DNA from: Lachnospiraceae bacterium
GTDB taxonomy: Bacteria > Bacillota > Clostridia > Lachnospirales > Lachnospiraceae
DNA: 64,000 bases
Assembly: GCA_017445585.1 (NCBI GenBank)
Contig: JAFSTX010000046.1
Location: 1-64,000 of the forward strand
Direction: 5' to 3'
The notes beneath the pieces were generated by a model. It made no database searches and was not told the origin of the DNA. It was given only the letters and a program-made list of their open reading frames with translations. Of the stretch, positions 25,401-33,700 are shown piece by piece (position 1 is the stretch's first letter; the number at the start of each line of letters is the position of its first letter). A program made the translations under genes and the position numbers.

Positions 25401-26050
25401 GTTCGAGCGGTGCCATCACCGTATCGGGCGGCAGCTTCGATCACGATCCTTCCGCATACGTCGACAGCAAGCATGAGGCATATCAGGAAGAAGGAGTCTG
25501 GAAGATCAGAGCCAAGTCCAACGTGAAGAACGAGGCGAGTGTGGACGGAGTAGAGTATCTGACTCTGTCGGAAGCAAAGGATGCCGCAGTAGAGAAGACC
25601 AAGGACGGCGGTTCCGCTACTGTCGTACTGCTCACTGACGTGACGCTGAGCGCGAGACTTAACTTCTGTATCGGAACGAGCCTTACGAACGATGAAGCCG
25701 AGAGAACTATCGTATTCGATCTGAATGGGCATAAGCTGAGCGCGCCTTCGCTTACGAGCGGTGCGCTGGGCGTCAGCAGGTTCGCGCACTTCACGATCAA
25801 GGACAGCGTCGGAGGCGGAGAACTCGGTGTGAGCAGCGGATACTCGATCTACCTTCCCGGCACCTACTGCTACCTGACTTACGAGTCGGGCAAGTTCACC
25901 GGGGTCACGAGCTTCAAGAGAGCGGAGGGACACCATGTGACGATCGCCGGAGGAACCTATGATATGAATCCGTCATCCTATGTCGATACCGACGCCTACA
26001 TCGTCACTGACAACGGCAACGGGACCTGGACGGTTTCGGCTGCAAATTAG
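19460..26050 (+). CDS. Giant membrane-anchored parallel beta-helix surface protein
   Basis: A 2,196-residue protein with a basic N terminus (MNENKKKRKG) and one hydrophobic anchor (about residues 10-33) without a clear cleavage site. The rest is almost all beta-helix repeat. Three GGAV/FTGN-type blocks occur at about 20950-21760, 22560-22930 and 24230-24620, with patterns such as YGGGVFNKGTMTVSSGTI and NGGAVYV, similar to chlamydial Pmp or adhesin-like polymorphic proteins. From about 24850 two modules with LDLNGHTITV-type sequence also occur in the protein at 30760. No LPXTG or SLH anchor is seen. ATG 19460 is preferred because AGGAG lies eight bases before it; an upstream ATG at 19442 has no such site. 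Surface adhesion or display is inferred, and the exact role is unknown. Confidence 0.85.
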   Translation: MNENKKKRKGLLIGIICGAVALVAGVVTALILNLGDGGQQSEDPSSQTPASVMSEAERALHEQLAAPGDAVVTLDEDITLTQILSVEGTKTLTGSGTLRSSEGMEYAISVSENAAFTLDGPTVDCTDGATNGIYGGTGSTVTLSSGSIRNTAGHGLRILGKAALTGGSIESTGTNWLMLDAGAEAEITGTSMKDSGENGVITGEGSRLTVRNASMENAKDNMIYNGGTADIDGGTYTGAGNYTFYNGGIMTAKNLDLAGAKVLGYFENGAKGSLTLSDSTLRDSSADFIYNQGEMTVNDVTLDTCTNTAFETKGSKAVVNLNRVTFKSVGQHVLLVKGSKVNLDTVECDQCGSYFCSNRSGQITGTNVKTGKCGGAGFYNELLSDNDLPGTISLDGFEIGETGTYGIRMNSGSIELKNGVVGKATNYGLYVKDGTADVTNVEFLGMLVEGRAVIMNGYNSNIKGVVTMTDCKVTGGARGITNHAIMTLNNCEIYGNRSSGGVHTGAAVSNDLDLTINGGYFHDNHASSSGGAVYSVGKCTIGGGVVIADNSSETSGGGVANSVSADGSHKGVMKIKSCTIRGNYATNYGGGVFNKGTMTVSSGTIRNNSCGKGGGGLENTGRITLSGGTIKNNKSTASGGGLYNGTSGTAELAGVTISGNSTGPDASSGGVHNLGKMTIKSGTKVIDNKAANYGGGVTNSITTDGQKGGTMTISGGTFSGNTCGKGGGGVYNRYNMTISGGTITGNTAGTNGACVYNSGDITIKGGTMKDYPDGKPYDVYIYKGNLNIQGGPDIGSVYKASTGTVTVSGNMDKSVNYFMNSYATGEKALLGTETLIKANRDRFIMPEGALSPAQFVDDQGRIAEEGVDLDTIEAELWIDGKKVDEGLLSLILAKTEKNTTKEETIKIVADATLRSTLDIRYLTTSASDLDKTKTYTLTDDGKAHTITVDIAANPAFYVASSAGGSGNTASSQGYYRGNVVLNIVGNGGLTLRGGKDCASSGILVATNGVLRTSGKVTFEGFTNVSEGGLDTSSAGSRSSGKNGAAVYIGASAKADLNGTVFKDNTNTYGNCGALYASGEVTVKNCTFTGNKALAGNSGAIYITSTSKVSVTGSSFTGNSAVNGGAVYVYQNTSYPVIKDCTFTGNKVSGEASAIYVSSDCTLDMENVTARADDASVSAVRINTGAQVRIGGKADIDWVDLGSAITMKSAFADGSAIAVRIPDADYTDGHQVIAAGGASSDDLAAATGMITLTNDTSEKELRLGTDGRLYRYVAKNAELHRADSVIMIDTLENVAAAAEDLDIIRLTGTADMVNDITLSSDVTLDGAGYSVRSDGKSIIIPAGTGVRLRDITVPELTLEGTLVPDGRLTVSNLKLSSGGLLTAFSALEDGSAIGLTVADDIFAPGTAVITKADEMEFDDFFAMIDMISIKNVNTDNLIISKETETLGTLIVDTKPNAELTRGEEVTEGKFNVFAMALHDGDKIRLLDDVTLTQKILITAALELDGDGHTLTLNNENAGLEVAVKTETETSIDPETSQEVTNEVTKSGVLTITGKLTLAGADGVKLVDPALKVSKGGKLTAQDGTLTVTGVSREGSGAGLYVSVGATADITGATFTDCAAAANGGAVFVDGTLTMTGGSIEGCEAQITSAGGAGAVYVSTGATATLDGVTITDCSSAYNGGALYNNAGTFVLKGDMSISGCSVGSGKNGTVLYSASNAKNEISGGEYSGSIFAYAGSGSSSRITVTGGRFDTSFGVNRGSIAISGGYFTEAPADGFIAYWHECVADSTYEGYGFTVQKKEGEMIEPVASVGETLYGTFDEAIKAAAAGTGAVTVKILADCTTAGGIMTSSDGASTTEGNTGGITLDLNGHTITVTGDQFIRSKTILTIDDTSESGSGSIVGTASSTNVNGFLYQNIGRTLTIKAGTIEAEGTRIVAGSGYKLANVVISGGTIVNRTADGVVLRVNTSSAEISGGYLEGTLAIGSSGAITVSGGSFDHDPSAYVDSKHEAYQEEGVWKIRAKSNVKNEASVDGVEYLTLSEAKDAAVEKTKDGGSATVVLLTDVTLSARLNFCIGTSLTNDEAERTIVFDLNGHKLSAPSLTSGALGVSRFAHFTIKDSVGGGELGVSSGYSIYLPGTYCYLTYESGKFTGVTSFKRAEGHHVTIAGGTYDMNPSSYVDTDAYIVTDNGNGTWTVSAAN

Positions 26051-26065
26051 AGTCATATTTACTCA

Positions 26066-26096
26066 CGGGCCGGCTTAATGCCGGCCCGTTTTTTTT
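26066..26096 (+). terminator. Terminator after the giant gene
   Basis: CGGGCCGGC (26066-26074) pairs with GCCGGCCCG (26080-26088), followed by eight T residues. Confidence 0.92.
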
Positions 26097-26154
26097 ACGG
26101 CAGGCGTAAAACATCCCTGATAATTAAGAGATAACTGAGTCTGCATATGCGGCA

Positions 26155-26183
26155 TTGATTATTTGAGATTACTTTAGTATAAT
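26155..26183 (+). promoter_or_regulatory. Rightward promoter upstream of the tRNA-Gly antisense strand
   Basis: TTGATT (26155-26160) and a perfect TATAAT (26178-26183) have a 17-base spacer. The next rightward gene is the L,D-transpeptidase at 26428, so its leader would run antisense to tRNA-Gly. Confidence 0.55.
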
Positions 26184-26200
26184 ATGCAAATGTCGGTCAT

Positions 26201-26235
26201 AAAAAAAGACCGCCGCGATAAAGCGGTGATCTTTT
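26201..26235 (-). terminator. Terminator of tRNA-Gly
   Basis: On the minus strand GATCACCGC pairs with GCGGCGGTC, followed by seven T residues. On the plus strand the same stem is followed only by TTTTG, so it may partly attenuate the rightward transcript too. Confidence 0.75.
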
Positions 26236-26237
26236 GA

Positions 26238-26308
26238 AGCGGATGACGGGAATCGAACCCGCCTCCTCAGCTTGGGAAGCTGATATTCTACCGATGAACT
26301 ACATCCGC
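26238..26308 (-). tRNA. tRNA-Gly (anticodon CCC)
   Basis: A complete 71-base cloverleaf on the minus strand. The acceptor GCGGATG pairs with CATCCGC with discriminator U. The anticodon stem TCAGC/GCTGA encloses TTCCCAA, giving CCC for GGG codons. The T-loop is TTCGATT. CCA is not encoded. Confidence 0.96.
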
Positions 26309-26332
26309 AGATCCGTAACCGGAACAAAGCGT

Positions 26333-26361
26333 ATTTTAGCACAGCGGGACGGCTGTTTCAA
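26333..26361 (-). promoter_or_regulatory. Promoter of tRNA-Gly
   Basis: Read on the minus strand, TTGAAA (26356-26361) and TAAAAT (26333-26338) have a 17-base spacer, about 25 bases before the tRNA start. Confidence 0.7.
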
Positions 26362-26427
26362 GACGTTTTTGCAGATGCGGAATGTAAACCCGAAAATGAA
26401 AAAGCTTTTAAGGAAGTGTTTGTTGAA

Positions 26428-28857
26428 ATGAAGAGATTTCTTAGTCTGTTCCTTTGTCTGATTCTGGTAACCGGCTGTATAGCCTGCGGAGAGAGCGAAA
26501 AGCCTGATGTGGAGCCTACGACTCCGGAAGCGACCACCGAAGAACCTTTGCCTACGGAGCCAGCCGCTGCCAGGACGCCTGCCGGGTATGCACTCTTCGG
26601 CACGCCTCTCGGAGATCTGACGGCTGATGAGCTGAAGGATGCGATGGCGCAGCTCGCCGAAGATTACGTCCTGAATGTGACGCTCGATGACACTACGTTT
26701 CCGCTTTCCGGAGCGGCAATAGGGGTCGCCTTTGACGATACAGTAGATTATGAAGCCGCAGTATCGGGTTCAGTGAGCCCTTCGGCCCTCTCAAAGCATG
26801 TCATAGTCACAGCCGACGATGATAAGATCATAGAGGCAATGGTAGACGCATATACGAATTACCTGCAGGTACAGCTTCAGAATGCGAAGGCTGCAAAGGA
26901 GCAGAGTGCAAATTCCGGTACGTCTTCCGACGCTGCTGTGCTTACCGACAAGGAGATCGCCGAGATAGAGGACAAGGTGAACGGAGTTGTGGACGGTACC
27001 AGCGCGCGCATCTCGTACAGCAGTTCCGAGAAGAAGTATGTTGGAGTGGACGGTAAGCCCGGTGAGACCTGGGACTATACCGCGGTCGTTCCCGAGCTGC
27101 GCAGTGCGGCACAGAACATGGCAAAGGAAGTCACCGTTCATCCTGCGGTAGTGTTCGGAGAGGGCGAGAAGGCAGCCACGAGCGAAGCCGTACAGAGGGC
27201 TCTCGAGAACGCAAACAGCTATCTGACGCTGAATATAAGCTATTCATTTAACAGCCCCGGAGGAAAAAGCGGAAGCTTTTCCATCAATTCCGGAAATGTG
27301 AACGAGTATCTCTATGTCGGCAGTGACGGACGTTCGATTCACGTCAACTCTGATTCGCTCACGAGGAAGGCTGCGAGTCTGGCTGATTCGTATTCTGACG
27401 TGACCACCACCAAGACTACGGAGGGAGATACCGTAACCACGGTAAGAAAGGGCTGGCAGGCAGACAGCAACCAGATATACAGCAATCTCAAGGACTGCCT
27501 GGATTCCAGAAAATCAGGCTCCTTTACGGCCGTATACAAAGAGATCAACGAGACCACTCAGTCCAAGGCAAACGGAGGTACATATGTACACGTAGACCTG
27601 GATGCGCAGATGGTATATCTATATGTAAACGGTGTCTGCATAGTCAGTTCACCCTGTGTATCGGGTAAGGTATCCGAGAAGCATTGGACGGTAAACGGTG
27701 AATACAGCATTTATTCCAAGGAGCTTAACAGGACACTGCACGGCAGGAATTCCGATGGCTCTACTTATGCGTCTTTCGTACAGTACTGGATGCCTTTCTT
27801 CGGCGGACAGGGCCTTCACGATGCCGATGGCTGGAGGAGCAGCTACGGCGGAGATATCTACATCTGGAGCGGCAGCCACGGCTGCGTGAATCTGCCTACA
27901 TGGGCGGCAAAAAAGATCTATGAGAACGTCTCTGTAGGTACAAAAGTCATTCTGACAGGCGGACTGCGCAGCATTCCTTCCACGGAGCAGCAGATATCCG
28001 TGGGAAGCAGCTCGTATAAGCTGCCCATGGGTTCGCCGGCATTTAACCTTAATGCGAGCTGCCTGGGCGGAGCAGTTATGAACTTCTCCAGCAGCAACGA
28101 TTCGGTAGCTTCGGTCAGTTCAAACGGTACTGTTTCGATCAACGGCATCGGCAGCGCCACCATCACTGTCACGACTCAGCCTGCAGGATCATACAAGCTC
28201 GGCACGAAGCGCGTGAGCGTGAATGTCTACGCGCCAAAGCACGAGATCAGCGCGCCGTCGTCGTTTGACAAGTCCATAGACGATGGGGGCTTTGATATCG
28301 GTGCATCATGTAAGACGGGACATCTCATATACTTTAGTGATTCTTCATCCATAGCTAAGGTTGATGCCAGCGGTCACGTCACCATCAAGGCGCCGGGCAC
28401 AGCCACGATCAGTGTCATAGCACCCGCCGAGAGCTATTTCCTCGAGAACAGCGTCTATGTCACGGTCAATATCAGTGCCAGATCGCAGTCGATCTCGACG
28501 CAGGTCGGTACCACGGTGAGTGCAAAGACCGGCGACGGTTCATTCAATATAGGTGCTTCGTGTCAGGGCGGAGTTCAGTTGACCTATTCGAGCAGCGATG
28601 ATTCTGTTGCTGCTGTGGATTCCGACGGCAGCGTCACTATCGTCGGAGCAGGTACCGCATACATCACAATCAGTGCTCCTGCACAGAACGGCTACGAGTC
28701 CAAGGCGCTGACCGTTACGGTAAATGTAGAGGAAGAACCGTCTTCATCTGAGGAGCCCGGCTCCGAAGATCCATCCACGAATCCCGAAGACCCTTCAGGA
28801 GCGTCGGATAGTCCCGATCAAAGCGGCCCCAGCCAGGATAACCCCGTGCAGCCTTAA
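26428..28857 (+). CDS. L,D-transpeptidase lipoprotein with Ig-like repeats
   Basis: An 809-residue cell-wall enzyme. The signal MKRFLSLFLCLILVTGC carries a lipobox. A Glu/Pro/Thr linker is followed by a peptidoglycan-binding-type region (about residues 50-370). The YkuD catalytic domain (about 385-515) contains the HGC signature in GSHGCVNLP, with catalytic Cys486. Three bacterial Ig-like (BIG2-type) repeats of about 80 residues follow, each with a pattern like SVASVSSNGTVSI. The tail is Ser/Glu/Pro/Asp-rich. These enzymes make 3-3 crosslinks or attach proteins to peptidoglycan. ATG 26428 is chosen over GTG 26416, which sits on top of the AAGGA site. Being next to two beta-helix surface proteins suggests a wall-assembly role. 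Confidence 0.88.
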   Translation: MKRFLSLFLCLILVTGCIACGESEKPDVEPTTPEATTEEPLPTEPAAARTPAGYALFGTPLGDLTADELKDAMAQLAEDYVLNVTLDDTTFPLSGAAIGVAFDDTVDYEAAVSGSVSPSALSKHVIVTADDDKIIEAMVDAYTNYLQVQLQNAKAAKEQSANSGTSSDAAVLTDKEIAEIEDKVNGVVDGTSARISYSSSEKKYVGVDGKPGETWDYTAVVPELRSAAQNMAKEVTVHPAVVFGEGEKAATSEAVQRALENANSYLTLNISYSFNSPGGKSGSFSINSGNVNEYLYVGSDGRSIHVNSDSLTRKAASLADSYSDVTTTKTTEGDTVTTVRKGWQADSNQIYSNLKDCLDSRKSGSFTAVYKEINETTQSKANGGTYVHVDLDAQMVYLYVNGVCIVSSPCVSGKVSEKHWTVNGEYSIYSKELNRTLHGRNSDGSTYASFVQYWMPFFGGQGLHDADGWRSSYGGDIYIWSGSHGCVNLPTWAAKKIYENVSVGTKVILTGGLRSIPSTEQQISVGSSSYKLPMGSPAFNLNASCLGGAVMNFSSSNDSVASVSSNGTVSINGIGSATITVTTQPAGSYKLGTKRVSVNVYAPKHEISAPSSFDKSIDDGGFDIGASCKTGHLIYFSDSSSIAKVDASGHVTIKAPGTATISVIAPAESYFLENSVYVTVNISARSQSISTQVGTTVSAKTGDGSFNIGASCQGGVQLTYSSSDDSVAAVDSDGSVTIVGAGTAYITISAPAQNGYESKALTVTVNVEEEPSSSEEPGSEDPSTNPEDPSGASDSPDQSGPSQDNPVQP

Positions 28858-28865
28858 GGAGAAAA

Positions 28866-30017
28866 ATGTCTGATATGTTTGAGTGGATCGCCCCCTGCCA
28901 TTTCGGTCTGGAGGCGATCTGCAAAAAAGAGATAACAGATCTCGGCCTCGAGATCAGCAGAGTGGAGGACGGCAAGGTCTTTTTCAGGGGCGATGCCTCG
29001 GCCTGTGCGCGTGCAAATATCTTTCTGCGTACCACGGAACGCATATTGCTTCATGTGGGGAGCTTCAGGGCTGTCACATGGGATGAACTCTTTGAGGGCA
29101 CCAGGGCTCTGCCCTGGGAGGCGTATATCCCTGAGGACGGCAGATTCTGGGTCACGAAGGCAAATTCGATCAAGAGCGCGCTTTTTTCCCCGTCCGACAT
29201 ACAGTCAGTGATGAAAAAAGCCATGGTGGAGCGCATGAAGAGCACGTACCGCACATCCTGGTTCAGGGAGAACGGCGCGGACTATCCGGTGAGGGTCTCC
29301 ATCCTTAAGGATACAGTGACCGTAGGACTTGATACAAGCGGCGTGAGCCTCCACAAGAGAGGTTACCGCACCCTTACCGCCAAAGCTCCGATCACCGAGA
29401 CGCTGGCTGCAGCTCTGATCATGACCACGCCCTGGCGCGCGGACCGGATACTCGTGGATCCTTTCTGCGGCAGCGGGACTTTTCCCATAGAGGCCGCCAT
29501 GATGGCACTGGATATGGCGCCCGGTATGAACCGCGAATTCACCGCGGAAAGCTGGAACGATCTCGTGCCCAGAAAGCTGTGGTACGAGGCGGGAGATGAG
29601 GCCGCGGCCCGTATACGCACTGACATCAGCCTCGATATCCAGGGCTACGATATAGACGGAGAGGTCATTAAACGCGCCCGCGAGAACGCCAGATCCGCCG
29701 GTGTGGATCGGTATATCCATTTTCAGCAGAGACCGGTCAGCGCGCTCAGTCACCCGAAAAAATACGGTTTTATCATTACGAATCCGCCCTACGGTGAGAG
29801 ACTGGAGGACGCGGAGAGCCTGCCGGAGATATACAGGACTCTGGGTGAAAGGTTCTCCGCTCTGGATTCCTGGTCGATGTTCATGATCACGTCGTATGCG
29901 GATGCGGAGAGATGCATAGGCCGCAGGGCAGACCGCAACCGCAAGATCTACAACGGCATGCTGAAAACCTACTTTTATTCATTTATGGGGCCCAGACCCC
30001 CCAGGAGGCAGCAGTGA
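28866..30017 (+). CDS. THUMP-domain 23S rRNA guanine-N2 methyltransferase (RlmL/YpsC type)
   Basis: A 383-residue class I SAM-dependent methyltransferase. An N-terminal THUMP and ferredoxin-like RNA-binding region (about residues 1-160) begins with the typical FEWIAPCHFGLEAICKKEI. The methyltransferase domain has ILVDPFCGSGTFPIEAA (SAM motif I) and the catalytic motif ITNPPYGERLE. This matches the YpsC/RlmL family, which modifies 23S rRNA at G2445 in known cases. Target specificity is inferred. It starts eight bases after the L,D-transpeptidase stop and overlaps rdgB by four bases, so the three may be cotranscribed. Confidence 0.92.
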   Translation: MSDMFEWIAPCHFGLEAICKKEITDLGLEISRVEDGKVFFRGDASACARANIFLRTTERILLHVGSFRAVTWDELFEGTRALPWEAYIPEDGRFWVTKANSIKSALFSPSDIQSVMKKAMVERMKSTYRTSWFRENGADYPVRVSILKDTVTVGLDTSGVSLHKRGYRTLTAKAPITETLAAALIMTTPWRADRILVDPFCGSGTFPIEAAMMALDMAPGMNREFTAESWNDLVPRKLWYEAGDEAAARIRTDISLDIQGYDIDGEVIKRARENARSAGVDRYIHFQQRPVSALSHPKKYGFIITNPPYGERLEDAESLPEIYRTLGERFSALDSWSMFMITSYADAERCIGRRADRNRKIYNGMLKTYFYSFMGPRPPRRQQ

Positions 30018-30634
30018 AGATAATCTTTGCCACAGGCAATCAGAACAAGATGCGTGAGATCAGGGAGATACTCGCTGATTTTTCCGATGAGATACTGTCT
30101 ATGAAGGAAGCCGGTCTCTCGCCCGAGATCGTGGAGGACGGAGAGACTTTTGATGAAAATGCCCTGATCAAGGCCCGTGCGGTATACCGGGAACAGTTCC
30201 GTCTGACAGGAGAGCGTGCGCTCGTGCTCGCAGATGATTCGGGACTTGAAATTGATGCGCTCGGAGGAGCTCCTGGAGTGTACTCTGCCAGATTCATGGG
30301 AGAAGACACGCCGTATGATATAAAGAACGCTGCCCTGATAGAGAAGCTTGCCGACACGCCGCGGGAGGAGCGGACTGCCAGATTCCGCTGCGCGATAGCT
30401 GCCGTGCTGCCGGGCGGAGATGAGCTCCTGACCGATGCGTCCGTGGAAGGTCTGATAGCCTATGAGCCCTCCGGAGCGAACGGCTTCGGATACGATCCCA
30501 TACTTTTTTATCCGCCGCGCGGCTGTACACTCGCCTGCCTGACGGATGACGAGAAGAACGCGGTCAGCCACCGGGGCAAGGCCCTTCGGAAGATGAGAGA
30601 GCTGCTCGCGGATAAGCTTTATTTACTTAAATAA
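30014..30634 (+). CDS. rdgB: XTP/dITP diphosphatase (HAM1/RdgB)
   Basis: A 206-residue nucleotide-pool sanitising enzyme of normal family length. It hydrolyses dITP, XTP and ITP to monophosphates. Motifs: IIFATGNQNKMREI at the N terminus, DDSGLEIDALGGAPGVYSAR in the middle, GANGFGYDPIL and SHRGKALRKM near the end. The GTG start at 30014 follows AGGAGG and overlaps the upstream methyltransferase stop. A longer upstream reading frame has no ribosome site and lies inside that gene. Confidence 0.95.
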   Translation: MKIIFATGNQNKMREIREILADFSDEILSMKEAGLSPEIVEDGETFDENALIKARAVYREQFRLTGERALVLADDSGLEIDALGGAPGVYSARFMGEDTPYDIKNAALIEKLADTPREERTARFRCAIAAVLPGGDELLTDASVEGLIAYEPSGANGFGYDPILFYPPRGCTLACLTDDEKNAVSHRGKALRKMRELLADKLYLLK

Positions 30635-30675
30635 ATTCTAAATAAACAAAATAATCAAATATTTTTACATAATAT

Positions 30676-30722
30676 GCGGTCTTTTCAGTCATGCCTTCTT
30701 GAAAAGGCCGCCTTTTAGTTTT
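30676..30722 (+). terminator. Terminator after rdgB
   Basis: GCGGTCTTTTCA (30676-30687) pairs with TGAAAAGGCCGC (30700-30711), followed by CTTTTAGTTTT. Confidence 0.8.
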
Positions 30723-30759
30723 AAAATAAGGTCGAATAATCAGCTGGAGGTAAAGACTG

Positions 30760-33700
30760 ATGAAAGTGTTACGGAAATCATTATCTGTAGTCCTGGCCCT
30801 GACTCTTGTCTTCGGGTTGTTCTCCGGATCGGTGGTATCTTATGCCGAAGGATCGCAGGAGATAGTGCTTGAGGAGGACGGCTTCGGCGAAGAGGTCATA
30901 GAGACGGCATCCATAGGCGAGAACTGGTATGCGACGCTCGATGAAGCCATTGAGGCTGTCGAGGACGGACAGACCATCACCCTTGGCAGAGGCTTCGACA
31001 AGGATACAAACATCCTTATCGACCTGAACGGCAAGACAAAGAAGACCTTCACTCTGGATCTCGGCGGTCTGGAGATCACTGGCTCGGCCGATCCTGCGAC
31101 CTCTACTGTCAAGGTCAGAAATGCCGCCGTTACAATAGTAAACGGCAAGATCAGTGCTCCGGTGACGAAGACCGCGTCCAGAGGCGGCATATATGCCTGG
31201 ACGGGGTCGGAGATCACACTCGGACATGATCTGGAGATCTCAGGCGTTACGACAGGACAGTACGGCTATATCGGAACATATAGTGGAAATGCCTCAACTG
31301 GCCCCAGAGTCACTGTGGACGGCGCATATATCCATGATGCAAACAGCGCTTCAAACAGCGCCGGTCTCTACTGTGCCAATTTCGGAACTATAACGATCCT
31401 CTCGGGGCGCATCGATACCGGTACCTACACTAACACTTCCATTACCGTGGAGGGCGGCTTCTTCGGAGATAATACGACTTTCCAGAAGGGATCCGCCGGT
31501 GTCATCACCGTCAAGGGCGGCTACTTTGCAGCCGAACCCGCCGGCTTCTATGATACTGCCGGTTACGAGTGGGTGGAGGACACCACTTATGACGGATATG
31601 CCGGATTCGTCAGGGAGAAGGCTGTCGTGACCGCCATGGTCGAAAACGTGACCACGGGGACCGTGTACGGCACGCTGGAGCAGGCGATCGACGATCTGTC
31701 CGCGGACGGACAGACCCTGAAGATCACGGATGCTTTCAATACGGCCTCGGATCTTCTGATTAACGGTGCAGCCCATGCCTTTACTCTCGACCTTAACGGC
31801 AAGACAGTTACAGGCGATGCTGACGGAGTTTGCCTGGTAGAGGTACGGGAATCCGAGGTCACTATCGTGAACGGAACCCTTACATCGACTACAAAGACTA
31901 AAGCCAGAGGCGGTATCCTGGTCAACGCCGGTGCAAAGGTCACGCTCGGAAGCGGACTGTCAGTCAGCGGTGAGACGACCGGCAGCTACGGATTTATCGG
32001 GACATATGAGAACGGTATCCTGATCATAGACGGAGCGGTGATCACCGATATGTCCAGCGGAAGTGCCGAGGCGGGTATATATGTATCATCCAGCGGAACC
32101 ATGACCGTAAAGTCCGGACAGATCGATACAAAGTGTTATATCTATGCTGCATCAGGCAAGACTGCCTTGATGGAGATACTCGGAGGCAGGTTTGGCGAGA
32201 ATTCCCAGGAAGTCAGTTTCTATAACGGATCTTCGGCGAGAAGCACCATAGCCATATCCGGAGGACTTTTCGCCTATGAGCCTAAGAGCGGCTGGCTGGC
32301 TGCAGACCATCAGGTCTTTGCCAATACAGATCCCGATACTTCTGTTTCCTACCCGTTCACGGTAGGAGCAAAACCTGCCATAGGAACGCTTACTATAGGA
32401 GACAGCACTACTGATATTACGGCGCTTGCAGATGCGATCGCGGCCATCGAAGCCGATGAATCGAAGACCGGAGTAATCACGCTTAATTCCGACATCGATC
32501 AGGCTGGCACTCAGCTCGTGGTATCTGCGGGGACGAACGTGACTGTCGATCTGGGCGGACATACTCTGCAGAGGACTACGTCCAGCAGACTGCTCCGCAG
32601 CAACGGCGGCGACGTGACTGTCAAGAACGGAACCATTCTGGGCAGCGGCACGTCGTATACCGGCGGCAACGGAGCCTGCTTCTATGTGAACGGCGGCAGA
32701 TTCGTTCTGGACGGCGTTACTGTGAAAGGTTTCTCAGCTGCAAAGAATACTGAAGGCAAATACGGCGTCACCGGCGCGGTTCATGTGACCGGCTCCGGAA
32801 CATTCGTCATGAAGTCCGGCTCAGTTATCACCGAATGCAGCGCAGAGGTGCGCGCAGGAGCGGTATCCGTAGGTTCGAACTGCGTATTTGATTTTGAAAA
32901 CGGCGCTTTCATCACCGGCTGCTTTGCTCAGGACGCATCGGCTGCGCAGGCGGTATATGTGGACGTAAACCTGATGCCCGGACGTGACTTCGAAGATGAC
33001 GGCACCACTCCGAGAGAGGCCAACTACTTCGGAACATTCAATTATAACGGTACCATTACCGGAAACGGCACAGGCAAAGACGTAGTCAGCAATGGTTTTG
33101 TGTATGTGAACGGATCGCTGAGCAGTGATTATCAGGCCTACTCCGCGGCTAAGATCACAAACGCGGGCGCTGCATTGACTGATGCCATGGCGCTGCGGTA
33201 TTATCCCGAGCTGGCTCTTTGCCCTGAGGATGCGGCAAAGACTCCCGTGCTCATCGCAACTGTAGGAGGCAAGGACGTCGAGGTCGCTCTCGGACACGAC
33301 GAGGACGGCAAATCCTGCTTTGAGCTTCCCGGCGTGTATGCCGATCGTATGAGTGATGAGATCGTATCATATGTGACGCTCAAGGAGGGCTGCTTTGATC
33401 CTTATGACGGATTTACGAGAAGCAGGCTTACCGAGACTCTGACCTACTCGGTGGCAGGCTATATGGAGGATCTCCACAGCGCATCACCTGATGACGCTAA
33501 GCTCCTTGCTCTCGTATCAGACGCCCTCAGCTACGGTGCGGCCGCTGCTGCGTATTATAACGCAAACTGCAAGACTGCAGGCGAGGACGATCTGACGGTA
33601 CCTGCGCTTCCCGACTGGGCGGCTCCCACGACGGGAGATATCCCTGAAGGCACGGGCGTACGCGCTCAGGCGTTCGGCCCCGGCTTCGGTCAGTTCAACA

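Noticed and set aside
24710..25936. A 408-codon minus-strand frame inside the giant beta-helix gene
   Set aside because: Shadow caused by repeated codon patterns; no signal, motif or ribosome site.
26234..26431. A 65-codon frame across the tRNA-Gly region
   Set aside because: It is a translation of the antisense tRNA; such frames are a common artefact and it has no supporting features.
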